Positions 41,201 to 49,518 are shown, counted from the stretch's first letter. The stretch: 64,000 bases of DNA from JAHRAW01 sp963693025 (GCA_963693025.1 OY843749.1:1054001-1118000); one strand, 5' to 3'. The notes: a model not told the origin generated them from the sequence alone. Made by a program: numbers and translations.

Positions 41201-42236
41201 GTTTGCCGCCCCGACCGGTGGCGCCTTCGTCGCGGATTTCCCCGCCCGAGCCGGTGGCGGCGCCGGCGAACGGCGATATCGCGGTCGGGTGGTTGTGGGT
41301 TTCCACCTTGGCGACAAAGTGCGCCGCTTCGCGTTGATAGCCGAATACGCGCGTGCGCGGGTCAACCTGAAAGCGCTCGGCCTCGCCGCCCGCCAGCACC
41401 GCCGCGTTGTCGTGGTAAGCGACCAGCGTGCCGGCGCCGCCGCCGTCTTCGTAGTGTTGGTGAGTTTGGCGAATCATGTCAAACGGCGAGGCGTCCGCGG
41501 CGCGCCCGTCAAGGCGCCAGTCGGCGTTGAAAATCTTGTGGCGGCAGTGCTCGGAATTGACCTGTGCAAACATCATCAACTCGACGTCGGTGGGGTTGCG
41601 CCCGAGCCGCTCGAATTGCGCCGCCAGATAGCGGCGCTCCGGCTCGCTCAAGGCGAAGCCAAACGCGGAGTCGGCTTTCTCAAGGGCGTCGAGCCCGCCG
41701 CCGAGGAGGTCGATGGTGGCCACCGGCGCCGGGCGCGCGCGATGAAACAACGCCTCAGCCGCGTGGTGGTCGGGCAACACCGATTCGGTCATCGGGTCGT
41801 GGATGAGCGGCAACACCGCAGCGGCCACCGCCGCCGTCGTCGTTGGCTCGTTTCGGAAATCAAGCCGCCATTCAACGCCGCGCTCGACCCGCCCGATTTG
41901 CCGGAGGCCGCAGTGATGCAAAATGTCGGTCGCCTTGGTTGACCACGGCGAAATCGTCCCGATGCGCGGCGCTACCACTCGGGTGAAAGTGTACGCCGGT
42001 GCATCGCCGCCGCCATCGTCCGTTGCGCGCTTGCGCGGCTCAGACCGCCGCCGACCATAACGCAACAACTGCTCCAACGTCGCCACACCCGCCGAGTCCA
42101 ACTCGCCATCGGTCTCGACAAAATGAAGGAAGCGCGCGCGCACCGCATAGCACGCCGGCAGGGCCGCTTGCAGTTGCTCCAGCACCTTGGCGGCCTGATG
42201 TGCGGACAGCGCGCTGCCGCCGGGGATGACTCGCAT
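38220..42236 (-). CDS. purL: Phosphoribosylformylglycinamidine synthase, single-chain
   Basis: A 1,338-aa fused enzyme (synthetase plus glutaminase) for the fourth step of purine synthesis. The N-terminal PurS-like region is followed by FGAM synthase halves (VKVETHNHPTAISPFAGAATG, IPVGKDSMSMKS) and a C-terminal glutamine amidotransferase with nucleophile in ALGVCNGCQML and a catalytic His in the HGEGRAEL segment. The single-chain form is characteristic of Gamma- and Betaproteobacteria. It has its own promoter-like region and no operon partners. Confidence 0.97.
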   Translation of the reverse strand: MRVIPGGSALSAHQAAKVLEQLQAALPACYAVRARFLHFVETDGELDSAGVATLEQLLRYGRRRSEPRKRATDDGGGDAPAYTFTRVVAPRIGTISPWSTKATDILHHCGLRQIGRVERGVEWRLDFRNEPTTTAAVAAAVLPLIHDPMTESVLPDHHAAEALFHRARPAPVATIDLLGGGLDALEKADSAFGFALSEPERRYLAAQFERLGRNPTDVELMMFAQVNSEHCRHKIFNADWRLDGRAADASPFDMIRQTHQHYEDGGGAGTLVAYHDNAAVLAGGEAERFQVDPRTRVFGYQREAAHFVAKVETHNHPTAISPFAGAATGSGGEIRDEGATGRGGKPKAGIVGYSVSHLRLPGHRRPWEGAENRPARIASPLQIMLEGPIGAAAFNNEFGRPGIAGYFRTFEHIARAPDDPNDPNDNDDDRGGAFRYGYHKPIMLAGGVGNIRPPHVGKRALPDGAPIVVLGGPVMLIGLGGGAASSVASGSSSQSLDYASVQRGNPEMQRRCQEVIDACCALGERNPIVSIHDVGAGGLCNALPELVHDSNCGGEFELRDVLNDEPGMTPMQIWCNESQERYVLAVEPARYAEFEKICRRERCLYARVGQAGAAPNLIVRDRHFADAGGRGATPIDLPMEVLFGLPPKMRRDAVSVATAAAELRFDGVSLKEAAKRVLGFPTVADKTFLVTIGDRSVTGLIARDQMVGPWQVPVADVGVAAAGYRANSGEAVAIGERTPLAVIDAAASARMAVGEALTNIAAARIGALGDVKLSANWMAAAGEPGADADLFKAVRAVALDLCPQLGVSIPVGKDSMSMKSVWRDDANRECKAVSPVSLVVTAFAAVEDIRDTLTPQLDARAGENDLWLLDLGEGRNRLGGSTLAQACAQMGDAAPDVDDADLLKRFFGLIQTLNRERQILAYHDRSDGGVLATLCEMAFASRCGLAVDFGAAEAAGDSLAALFNEELGAVMQTRRAQRDAVAGQIRAFDLTAVAHRIGEANDGDEVVMGGGGKEWLRVKRVELHRAWSETTRRMQALRDNPECAEQEYRRIGERTDPGLFSAPSFDHKTDITAPYVGRRHRPQVAILREQGVNGQLEMAAAFDCAGFAAVDVTMSDLAAGESLRAYKGLAACGGFSFGDVLGAGEGWAKSILFNAELRDLFADFFRREDTFALGVCNGCQMLAAIKELVPGATHWPRFVRNQSEQYEARVAMVEVCSDTSVLLRGMRGSMFPVSTAHGEGRAELTAADLAHLERNAQISLRFVNNHGHASETYPANPNGSPGGITGFTNEDGRVTIMMPHPERVLRAACNSWRPSGKEDWGEYSPWVRVFRNARVWVD

Positions 42237-42286
42237 GCGTTCGGGAGACTTCGGTCGAGTGGGCGGGGTGGAAAGGGCGTGTTGGT

Positions 42287-42292
42287 ATTATA
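42287..42292 (-). promoter_or_regulatory. Consensus -10 box of purL
   Basis: A perfect TATAAT on the minus strand lies 51 bp upstream of the purL start. No clear PurR operator palindrome was seen. Confidence 0.5.
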
Positions 42293-42330
42293 CATCTCGG
42301 CTGCCGGGCGGGGTGGGGAGCCCCCGACTT

Positions 42331-42642
42331 CGTCATTCTCGAACGGTAGAAAAATAAGGAGCGTTAGCGACTATATTTTTGTTTGTATCATCCCTGATAC
42401 AAACCCTTCGGGCTACGCGAAAATCCGCTCCCGGCGGATTTTTCATCGCCTTCGGGAATCTCCCTAAGGCTAGCGTGGACTTCAACGAAGCTTCTGCCAG
42501 TCTTAGGGAGATTCCCGAGGTCGTAAGTGTCCGTAAGCCGCCGCTTAAAAGAAAAAGCGCGGCGGCAACGGACACTAACGCTCGAGAATGACGAAGTGGG
42601 GGGAATAACGAGTACTTGGGTGACGAGTACTTGGAATGACGG
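42331..42642 (-). repeat. R-element copy 11, reverse, with hairpin module (beta type)
   Basis: A full reverse copy ending at 42592. The beta module (arms GTTTGTATCA/TGATACAAAC) is at the same position as in copy 5. Degenerate trailing end units with ACGAGTACTTGG spacing run to 42642. It lies between the divergent purL and deoxyribosyltransferase promoters. Confidence 0.88.
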
Positions 42643-42658
42643 GTAGTCGGGTTGCCTG

Positions 42659-42664
42659 TATAAT
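42659..42664 (+). promoter_or_regulatory. Consensus -10 box after R-element 11
   Basis: TATAAT lies 40 bp before the ATG at 42704 and 17 bp beyond the repeat tail; any -35 would lie inside the repeat tail. Confidence 0.45.
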
Positions 42665-42703
42665 CCACCGTTTCCATTCTCACCCCACCACCCCCACCCC
42701 ACC

Positions 42704-43186
42704 ATGACCACTCAAACAAAGTCGTTATATCTGGCATCGCCATACGGATTTTCGCAGCAGCAGCGAGACGGCGCGTTGCCGGAATTGGTCGATGCGCTAA
42801 CAGAAGCCGGGGCGAAGGTGTTGGAGCCTTTTGCGCGCAACAATCAGACCGCGCGCGTGCGCAAGGGGTGGGCGTATCGAATCGGGCAGGCCGACTTCAA
42901 GGATGTGCGCGAGGCGGACGGGTTGTTTGCGGTGGTCAACGGTTGCCCGCCGGACGAGGGCGTGATGGTTGAATTGGGCATGGCGATTGCGCTCGGAAAG
43001 CCGACTTTTCTTTTTCGAGACGACTACCGCCGGTGCACCGATTGCGAAGACTATCCGGTCAATCTGATGCTGTTCGCGGGCTTGCCGGAAGACGGCTGGC
43101 GCGCTTATTGGTTTGAGTCGGTCGCCGACATATCCAGCCCCGACAAGGCGTTGCTCAAATGGTTGCAGACCCCGGCAATCCGGTAG
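42704..43186 (+). CDS. Nucleoside 2-deoxyribosyltransferase-like protein
   Basis: A 160-aa protein: SLYLASPYGFSQQQRD at the N-terminus and DEGVMVELGMAIALGKPTF (about residues 85-103) with the family's catalytic Glu. Such enzymes exchange bases on deoxyribonucleosides or hydrolyse the N-glycosidic bond. The 2OG-oxygenase gene follows 58 bp downstream on the same strand. Confidence 0.85.
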   Translation: MTTQTKSLYLASPYGFSQQQRDGALPELVDALTEAGAKVLEPFARNNQTARVRKGWAYRIGQADFKDVREADGLFAVVNGCPPDEGVMVELGMAIALGKPTFLFRDDYRRCTDCEDYPVNLMLFAGLPEDGWRAYWFESVADISSPDKALLKWLQTPAIR

Positions 43187-43244
43187 CCGTAGCCACCCCA
43201 GTCGCATCGAACGCTAACGGCGGCGGGCTCGCGGAGGGATAAGA

Positions 43245-44050
43245 ATGATAAACAACATTAACGCCGCTCAAGCGCATGACGGCTACCGATCCAACACCCC
43301 GTTTCATCACCTGATATGGGATGAGTTTTGGCACCCGGAAATCGCCGCGCAACTGGCGGTTGAGATAGCCGAGGTTGCATTGCGCGGCGGTAATAAATTC
43401 GGGGGGGGGGGGGGGCAATTTATGACAATGCCGTTGAGAAAAAAATCACCGTTAATCGTTATGACAGTTTTTTGGAAACGACCTACCGCGCGTTTTGCTA
43501 TTTGAATTCCGCCGAGTTCCTGAATGTGCTCGGCAAGATAACCGGCATACCCAACCTCATCACCGACATCGGTTTGCACGGCGGCGGTTTGCATTTTCAT
43601 CCGCCGGGCGGCAAGTTGAATGTGCATAAGGATTATTCAATCCATCCCAAGTTGCGCAAAGAGCGGCGGTTGAATTTAATCGTTTATATGACGCCCGATT
43701 GGAACGCGGAATGGGGCGGGGATTTACAACTCTGGTCGCACGATGCGGCGGCGAATAAACCGGCGAAGCCGATGAAGCAAGTGCCGGTCATGTTCAACCG
43801 CGCCATTTTGTTTGACACCACGCAAGACAGTTGGCACGGCTTACCCGACCCGCTAAAAACGCCACCGGGCATAAACCGGCAAAGCATGGCGGTCTACTAC
43901 CTAACCGAACCCCGCAAAGGAATCCCCACCCGAGACCGAGCCCTATTCACCCCCACCCCGGCACAAGCCGACGACGCCGGTGTGTTGCGTTTGATAGAAA
44001 AGCGATCGTCATCCGACACTTCGTGTGAGGTTTATCGGGAGGGTGAGTGA
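43245..44050 (+). CDS. 2OG-Fe(II) oxygenase interrupted by a G15 tract (frame-off state)
   Basis: Translation starts at ATG 43245 after GGAGGGATAAGA and reads a normal N-terminus (FHHLIWDEFWHPEIAAQLAV). At a run of 15 G (43401-43415) the frame is lost and stops at 43505. The frame shifted by two continues YDNAVEKKITVNRYDSFLET and a complete catalytic core: HxD in NVHKDY, distal His in DSWHGLPDP and Arg in INRQSMAVYYL. Thirteen or 16 G would restore one protein of about 268 aa. It resembles prolyl 4-hydroxylase-type oxygenases. It may be phase-variable, or a sequencing error in the tract. Confidence 0.85.
43401..43415 (+). repeat. Homopolymeric G15 tract
   Basis: Fifteen consecutive G within the 2OG-oxygenase gene; with this length the two halves of the protein are out of frame. 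Confidence 0.95.
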
Positions 44051-44065
44051 GGGGTGGGTATTACT

Positions 44066-44310
44066 CGTCATTCTCGAGCGTTAGTGTCCGTTGCCGCCGC
44101 GCCTTTTCTTTTAAGCGGCGGCTTACGGACACTTGCGTCCTCGGGAATCTCCCTAAGATTGGCACGGGCTTTGTTGGAATTCGCGGTAGCCTTAGGGAGA
44201 TTCCCGAAGGCGATGAAAAATATGGTCGCCTGTCGGCTCCCTATTTTTCTATCGTTCGAGAATGACGAGTTGTGGGCGGCTCCCTATTTTCTACCGTTCG
44301 AGAATGACGA
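44066..44310 (+). repeat. R-element copy 12, forward, with extra trailing end
   Basis: A full copy to 44266 plus a duplicated 3' terminal unit ending at 44310, the same arrangement as copy 4. It lies between the convergent oxygenase and dapA genes. Confidence 0.89.
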
Positions 44311-44325
44311 AGTAGTAGTTGTTTT

Positions 44326-45219
44326 TCACCCAACAACCTCCCCCTCCAAAACCCCCGCCCGACGCATCGCCGTTGCAACTCGGTCATGATGTTCTTCCGA
44401 CAACCAAGTCAGCGGCAAACGGATTCCTTGTTGTGCCATGCCCAGTTGAGACACCGCCCATTTCACCGGGATTGGGTTTGACTCGACGAACAAGCCGGTG
44501 TGCAAGTCGTCGAGGGAGCGGTTGATGCGCTCGGCGAGTGGCGTGTCGCCGCGCAGCGCGGCGTGGCACATTTCGTGCATCTGTTTGGGCGCGACATTGG
44601 CGGTGACTGAAATGCAGCCGTGCCCGCCGGCTTTGAGCAACTCCAGCGTGCTGGCGTCGTCGCCGGAATAGATGGCGAAGTCGTCGCCGCAGCGAGCGCG
44701 GAAGTCGCCCGCTCGGGCGATGTCGGCGGTCGCGTCCTTGATGCCGGCGATGTTTGGAATGGCGGCGAGTTGCGCGACCGTGTCGTTGTGCATGTCGAGC
44801 GAAGTGCGCCCCGGCACATTGTAAAGAATCTGCGGCACATCGACGCCTTCGGCAATCGCGCGAAAGTGCCGGTAGAGGCCGTGCTGGGTCGGCTTGTTGT
44901 AGTAGGGAACCACCAGCAGGCAGGCGTGCACGCCGATGGCGGCGGCGCGCGATGTCAGTTCAAGCGCTTCCGAAGTGGAATTGGCGCCGCTGCCGGCGAT
45001 GACCGGAATCCGGTCCGCGGCCATCTCCACGGTGCGGCGGATGACCTCGATTTGCTCGTCAATGTCGAGGGTCGCCGACTCGCCGGAAGTGCCGACCGAA
45101 ACGATGCCATCGGTCCCGCTGCGCACATGAAAATCCACCAACTTGCGAAGATTTTCCCAATCGATGCCGCCGTCGTCCAGCATCGGCGTAATCAATGCAA
45201 CCAGACTGCCTTTCAGCAT
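44326..45219 (-). CDS. dapA: 4-hydroxy-tetrahydrodipicolinate synthase
   Basis: A 297-aa TIM-barrel aldolase for lysine/diaminopimelate synthesis. VSVGTSGESATL, the Tyr of LYNVPGRTSLDM and the Schiff-base Lys of IAGIKDATADI are the catalytic elements. It has full family length. The start at 45219 gives MLKGSLVALITPM, the usual N-terminus. Divergent from the amidotransferase gene. Confidence 0.95.
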   Translation of the reverse strand: MLKGSLVALITPMLDDGGIDWENLRKLVDFHVRSGTDGIVSVGTSGESATLDIDEQIEVIRRTVEMAADRIPVIAGSGANSTSEALELTSRAAAIGVHACLLVVPYYNKPTQHGLYRHFRAIAEGVDVPQILYNVPGRTSLDMHNDTVAQLAAIPNIAGIKDATADIARAGDFRARCGDDFAIYSGDDASTLELLKAGGHGCISVTANVAPKQMHEMCHAALRGDTPLAERINRSLDDLHTGLFVESNPIPVKWAVSQLGMAQQGIRLPLTWLSEEHHDRVATAMRRAGVLEGEVVG

Positions 45220-45352
45220 GCTAACCTGCCAGTGAAACGGGGTTGGAAAGCCCGAATGGTAACCGTGGCGGCGGGGGAATTCAACCTCCGCTGGGCGTTG
45301 GGCTGGGCGCGCCCTTTGCTGGTAGAATCGCGAAAACCTTCCGCCCGAGCCA

Positions 45353-46093
45353 ATGAAAGATAACGCGACCCTTCGAGTCGGCTTGTTGTTGTGTGATGAT
45401 GTCGATGAATCGGCGCAGGCGCGCTATGGGACTTATGCGCAAATGTTCGGCGCCGGGTTGCATGCCGTGGATTGCGATTTGGCGCTCAGTGCGGTGCATT
45501 GTCACCGGGGCGAGATGCCGGATTCGCCGGATGATTTCGATGCCTTTCTGATTTCCGGTTCGCGCCACGCGGCTTACGAGACGCTACCGTGGATTGTGCA
45601 GTTACAGGATTTCGTGCGGCGTTGCTGGGCGCGCCGCAAGAAGACCGTCGGCGTTTGTTTCGGTCATCAACTCATCGCCCACGCGCTCGGCGGCGAGGCG
45701 CGAAAAGCCGACGCCGGCTGGGGTCTTGGCATTCACCGCGCCCGCATCACCGAGCCGCAGGCGTGGATGGACGGCGGCGCCTCCGCCGCGTGCGATTACA
45801 ACTTGGTGGTCTTGCATCAAGACCAGGTGGTTGCGCTGCCGCCCGGCTTTCGCACCATCGCGGAAAACGACTTCTGCCCGGTCACCCTATTCGTCGGCGG
45901 CGACGTCATGCTCGGCATCCAGGGGCACCCCGAATTCGACAAAGCATTCTGCGAATTCCGCATCCACCACCGCAAGGACTTGCTCGACCCCGAAGTGTAC
46001 CGGCAATCGCTGGCGTCGCTGGCAAGCATGGAGGCGGATTCGGCTCGGGTGCTGGGCTGGGTCGCGCGCTTTATCCGAAGCCCGGTCGCGTAA
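45353..46093 (+). CDS. Class I glutamine amidotransferase, GMP synthase-like
   Basis: A 246-aa stand-alone GATase1 domain. Nucleophile Cys is in TVGVCFGHQLIAHALGG and the His/Glu pair in GIQGHPEFDK (about residue 195). Members hydrolyse glutamine or gamma-glutamyl compounds; in some clusters they act on gamma-glutamylated amines. The gene is convergent with rutR and overlaps its 3' end by 23 bp. Not assignable to GuaA, which needs a synthetase domain. Confidence 0.87.
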   Translation: MKDNATLRVGLLLCDDVDESAQARYGTYAQMFGAGLHAVDCDLALSAVHCHRGEMPDSPDDFDAFLISGSRHAAYETLPWIVQLQDFVRRCWARRKKTVGVCFGHQLIAHALGGEARKADAGWGLGIHRARITEPQAWMDGGASAACDYNLVVLHQDQVVALPPGFRTIAENDFCPVTLFVGGDVMLGIQGHPEFDKAFCEFRIHHRKDLLDPEVYRQSLASLASMEADSARVLGWVARFIRSPVA

Positions 46094-46772
46094 AAGCGCG
46101 CGCGCCACCATCGGTATCGGCGTCCGCCGACAATCCGACGCCGGTCAAAATCAACCGAATCACCTGCCGCTTTTTCTCCTCGAAGGCGCGCACCGAGAGC
46201 GCCTTGCCGTCGTTCAACACGACAATCTGCCGGTCAAAATCCGCGTAGTGCTGCGTCGCCGCCCAAATCAGATAGAGCAAGGCTTTGGCATCCACCGGCA
46301 AAATCTTGTCCTCCGCAACCCAGCGCTCGATGGTCGCCACGCATTCATCAACCCACCGCTTCAACGTGGTCGCCAACTCCTTCTCCATCACCGGCGCGCC
46401 ACTCATAATCTCCTTCGCCCACACGCGCGAGCCATACGGACGCTGCCGCGCCAAATCCATCTTCGCGCTGATGTAATTCGTCAGGGTGACGCCGGGCGGC
46501 TCTTCGGTCTTGAACATCCGCGCCGCGCTCATCCAATCGCGCAGCATGTTTTTCAGCACGCATTCATACAGGTTGGATTTGGTCTCAAAATAATAATGAA
46601 CGTTGGCTTTGGGCAGCCCGGCTTGTTTGGCGATCTGCATGGTGCTTGAGCCTTCAAAACCATAAATCGAAAACACCTTCTCGGCGGACGCCAGAATAAG
46701 CCGCTCGTTGTGCTCGCGAATCTGGTCCTTGCCCGATTGCGCCGCCGCCGTCTTGACAACATTCGCTTGCAT
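46071..46772 (-). CDS. rutR: TetR-family regulator, RutR-like
   Basis: A 233-aa repressor. The N-terminal HTH (ILASAEKVFSIYGFEGSSTM, then QIAKQAGLPKANVHYYFETK) is TetR type, and the C-terminal ligand domain resembles RutR, the uracil-responsive regulator of pyrimidine use in E. coli. It is the last gene of the pyrimidine catabolic run, 16 bp after preA, so it is probably autoregulated. A RutR-like palindrome lies at the operon head (55923-55938). Confidence 0.85.
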   Translation of the reverse strand: MQANVVKTAAAQSGKDQIREHNERLILASAEKVFSIYGFEGSSTMQIAKQAGLPKANVHYYFETKSNLYECVLKNMLRDWMSAARMFKTEEPPGVTLTNYISAKMDLARQRPYGSRVWAKEIMSGAPVMEKELATTLKRWVDECVATIERWVAEDKILPVDAKALLYLIWAATQHYADFDRQIVVLNDGKALSVRAFEEKKRQVIRLILTGVGLSADADTDGGARAFTRPGFG

Positions 46773-46788
46773 GGCTGCGCCGCCGGCG

Positions 46789-48084
46789 TTATGCGTGCCT
46801 GAGCGGATTGTTGGGATGCGTCGTCCAGTCGGCGGGTTGGGGGTGGATGGGGGCGCCGGTTCGGGGGTCGGCGCCGGTTGTCGGGCGCATTGAAATGCAG
46901 CCTTCGATTGGGCAGACGCTCACGCATAAATTGCAGCCGACGCATTCCTCGTCTTTCACTTCAAAGCGGCGTTTGCCGTTGACGCTGTGGGTAATCGCCT
47001 GATGCGCGGTGTCCTCGCAGACGATGTGGCAGCGCCCGCATTGAATGCATTTTTCCTGATCGATAGTCGCCTTATCGACATGATTCAGGTTGAGATATTT
47101 CCACTCGGTGATGGAAGGAATCGCCGCGCCGACCAGCGCATGCACCGACGCCACGCCTTTCTCATCCAGAAAACGACTCAGCCCATCGGTCATGTCTTCT
47201 ATGATTTTGAATCCGTACACCATCGCCGCGGTGCACACCTGAACGTTGGTTGCGCCAAGCGCGATGAAGTCAACCGCATCCTGCCAGGTGGTGACGCCGC
47301 CGATGCCGGAAATCGGCAGGCCGCGGGTCTGCGGGTTGCGCGCAATTTCGGCGACCATGTGGAGCGCGATGGGTTTGACCGCTTCGCCGCAGTAACCGCC
47401 ATGCGTACCCATGCCGTCGGTGGTCGGATACATGGTCAGGCTGTCGCGGTCAACGCGCATGATTGAGTTAATCGTGTTAATCAACGACACCGCGTCCGCG
47501 CCGCCCTCTTTCGCGGCTTGCGCGGGGTGGACGATGCTGGTGACGTTGGGCGTGAGTTTAACGATGACCGGCACGCGCGCGTATTTCTTGCACCACTCGG
47601 TTGCCAGTTGCACATACTCCGGCACCTGCCCGACCGCCGAGCCCATGCCGCGCTCCGACATCCCGTGCGGGCAGCCGAAGTTGAGTTCGAAGCCGTCGGC
47701 GCCGGTGTCTTCTATCATCGGGATGTGCTGTGCCCATGACTCTTCGTTCATCGGCAGCATCACCGAGGCGACCAGCGCGCGGTCGGGCCAGTCCCTTTTT
47801 ATGCGGCGCATTTCCTTCAGGTTGTCCGGCAGCGGGCGGTCGGTGATGAGTTCGATGTTGTTAAAGCCGATGACGCGCCGGTCGTTGCTGTGGAGCGCGG
47901 CATAGCGCGGACCATTGACGTTGACGATGGGCGGATCTTCGCCGAGCGTTTTCCACGACACGCCGCCCCAGCCGGCTTCAAAGGCGCGGTTGACGTTATA
48001 GGCTTTGTCGGTGGGCGGCGCGGACGCGAGCCAAAAGGGGTTGGGCGAGTTGATGCCCAGAAAGTTGGTGGTCAAGTCTGCCAT
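46789..48084 (-). CDS. preA: NAD-dependent dihydropyrimidine dehydrogenase, subunit PreA
   Basis: A 431-aa FMN and iron-sulfur subunit that reduces uracil/thymine to the 5,6-dihydro form. The dihydroorotate-dehydrogenase-like barrel includes FELNFGCPHGMSERGMGSAV; two 4Fe-4S sites at the C-terminus are seen as CIQCGRCHIVC and CVGCNLCVSVCP. Located 14 bp after preT. Confidence 0.95.
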   Translation of the reverse strand: MADLTTNFLGINSPNPFWLASAPPTDKAYNVNRAFEAGWGGVSWKTLGEDPPIVNVNGPRYAALHSNDRRVIGFNNIELITDRPLPDNLKEMRRIKRDWPDRALVASVMLPMNEESWAQHIPMIEDTGADGFELNFGCPHGMSERGMGSAVGQVPEYVQLATEWCKKYARVPVIVKLTPNVTSIVHPAQAAKEGGADAVSLINTINSIMRVDRDSLTMYPTTDGMGTHGGYCGEAVKPIALHMVAEIARNPQTRGLPISGIGGVTTWQDAVDFIALGATNVQVCTAAMVYGFKIIEDMTDGLSRFLDEKGVASVHALVGAAIPSITEWKYLNLNHVDKATIDQEKCIQCGRCHIVCEDTAHQAITHSVNGKRRFEVKDEECVGCNLCVSVCPIEGCISMRPTTGADPRTGAPIHPQPADWTTHPNNPLRHA

Positions 48085-48098
48085 TTCCGGAGTCCTCG

Positions 48099-49490
48099 TC
48101 AGGTCAAAAATTGGTTGATTGAAAGCGCCGCGACCTTGCCGTCTTGCACCGCCGAAACCGTCAGGTTGTCGCCGTCCGGGATGCAGTCGCCGCCCGCCCA
48201 GACGCCGGGCGCCGAGGTGCGCCGCTCTTCGTCCACGACGATTCCGCCCGCTTTCAGTTCGAGCGCGTGGCGGTCGTCGGGGGCGGGGGCGGGGAAGTCG
48301 TCCGCCAGCAGTTGGCCGATGGCTTTGAACACCACGTCGGCTGCCAGCGTAAAGCGCTCGCCTTCGCGCGCCGGGTCGCCGTCTGTCTGCGGCACTCCAT
48401 CGATCGCCTGCGGCTGGAACGCCTCAAATTCAACACCGCGAACGCGCCCGTTCTCGCTTTCAATGCGGCGCGGCGACGCCCAGTGTCTGATGCTCACGCC
48501 GCGCGTCTGGGCGAGCGCTTGTTCGTGTTCGCTGGCGCCCATCTGCGCTTGCCCGCGCCGGTACACGATGGTCACTTCATCGGCGCCCAGCAACTTGCTC
48601 TGCACGGCAATGTCGATGGCCGTCATGCCGCCGCCGATGACCACGACCCGCCGTCCGACCGGCAACTCGCTCTTGTCCGGCGCCTGGCGCAAGTCGGCGA
48701 TGTAATCGACCGCATCCAGCACGCCCTCGGCGTCCTCGCCGGCGATGTCGAGCCGCCGCGTCGAGGTCAGGCCGACCGACAAAAACACCGCGTCGTACTG
48801 CGCGCGCAACTCGGGCAAATGGATATTCACGCCCAGCGTCTTGTTGGTTTGGACGCTGATGCCGCCGACCGCCAGAATGTATTGCGCTTCGCGTTGCGCG
48901 ATGTCGCCGCCCGCCTTGTAAGCGGCGACGCCGTATTCGTTCAAGCCCGCCAACTTGTCGCGCGCTTCAAAGACGCACACTTCGTGTCCCAGCACCGCCA
49001 GGCGATGCGCGCACGACAGCCCCGCGGGTCCCGCGCCGACCACCGCCACGCGCTTGCCGGTCGGCGCGCCGCGCGCAAACAACTGCACCTGCTGGTCGAG
49101 CACCGGGTCGGTGGCAAAGCGCTGCAAGGCGCCGATTTCCACCGGCTTGTTTTCAAAGTCGTTGCGCACGCACGCTTGCTCGCACAAAATTTCGGTCGGA
49201 CACACGCGCGCGCACATGCCGCCCATGATGTTCGCCGAGAGGATGGTTTCGGCTGAGCCGATGAGATTGCCGGAGCGAATTTTTTGGATGAACATCGGGA
49301 CGTCGATGGCGGTCGGGCAGGCGCGCACGCAGGGCGCGTCGTAACAGAAGTAGCAACGGTCGGCTTCAACGGCCGCTTCGGAGGCGGACAAGCACGACTC
49401 CAAACCGGCGAAGTTGTCCGCCACCTGTTGCCGGTCGAGCCGGCGCGGTTGCACGCCCGCCGAGGTGTCTGTGTTTGTGTTCATGTTCAT
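48099..49490 (-). CDS. preT: NAD-dependent dihydropyrimidine dehydrogenase, subunit PreT
   Basis: A 463-aa FAD/NAD and Fe-S electron-input subunit. N-terminal Cys motifs are CYFCYDAPCVRACP and CARVCPTEILCEQACVR; FAD- and NAD-binding glycines are in VAVVGAGPAGLSCAHRL and VVVIGGGMTAIDIAVQ. The ATG at 49490 is chosen because the region upstream is leader, 28 bp from the hydA stop. It works with PreA as the bacterial form of dihydropyrimidine dehydrogenase. Confidence 0.94.
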   Translation of the reverse strand: MNMNTNTDTSAGVQPRRLDRQQVADNFAGLESCLSASEAAVEADRCYFCYDAPCVRACPTAIDVPMFIQKIRSGNLIGSAETILSANIMGGMCARVCPTEILCEQACVRNDFENKPVEIGALQRFATDPVLDQQVQLFARGAPTGKRVAVVGAGPAGLSCAHRLAVLGHEVCVFEARDKLAGLNEYGVAAYKAGGDIAQREAQYILAVGGISVQTNKTLGVNIHLPELRAQYDAVFLSVGLTSTRRLDIAGEDAEGVLDAVDYIADLRQAPDKSELPVGRRVVVIGGGMTAIDIAVQSKLLGADEVTIVYRRGQAQMGASEHEQALAQTRGVSIRHWASPRRIESENGRVRGVEFEAFQPQAIDGVPQTDGDPAREGERFTLAADVVFKAIGQLLADDFPAPAPDDRHALELKAGGIVVDEERRTSAPGVWAGGDCIPDGDNLTVSAVQDGKVAALSINQFLT

Positions 49491-49518
49491 TTTAGTTGCG
49501 CCGGCTGACAACCCCCGC

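Noticed and set aside
40593..41942. 449-codon plus-strand open frame opposite purL (and similar long antisense frames at 15951-17465 and 29051-30517)
   Set aside because: They are mirror frames of purL, dctM and argB/typA in GC-rich DNA. Composition is Arg/Ala/Gly/His-rich with no family pattern.
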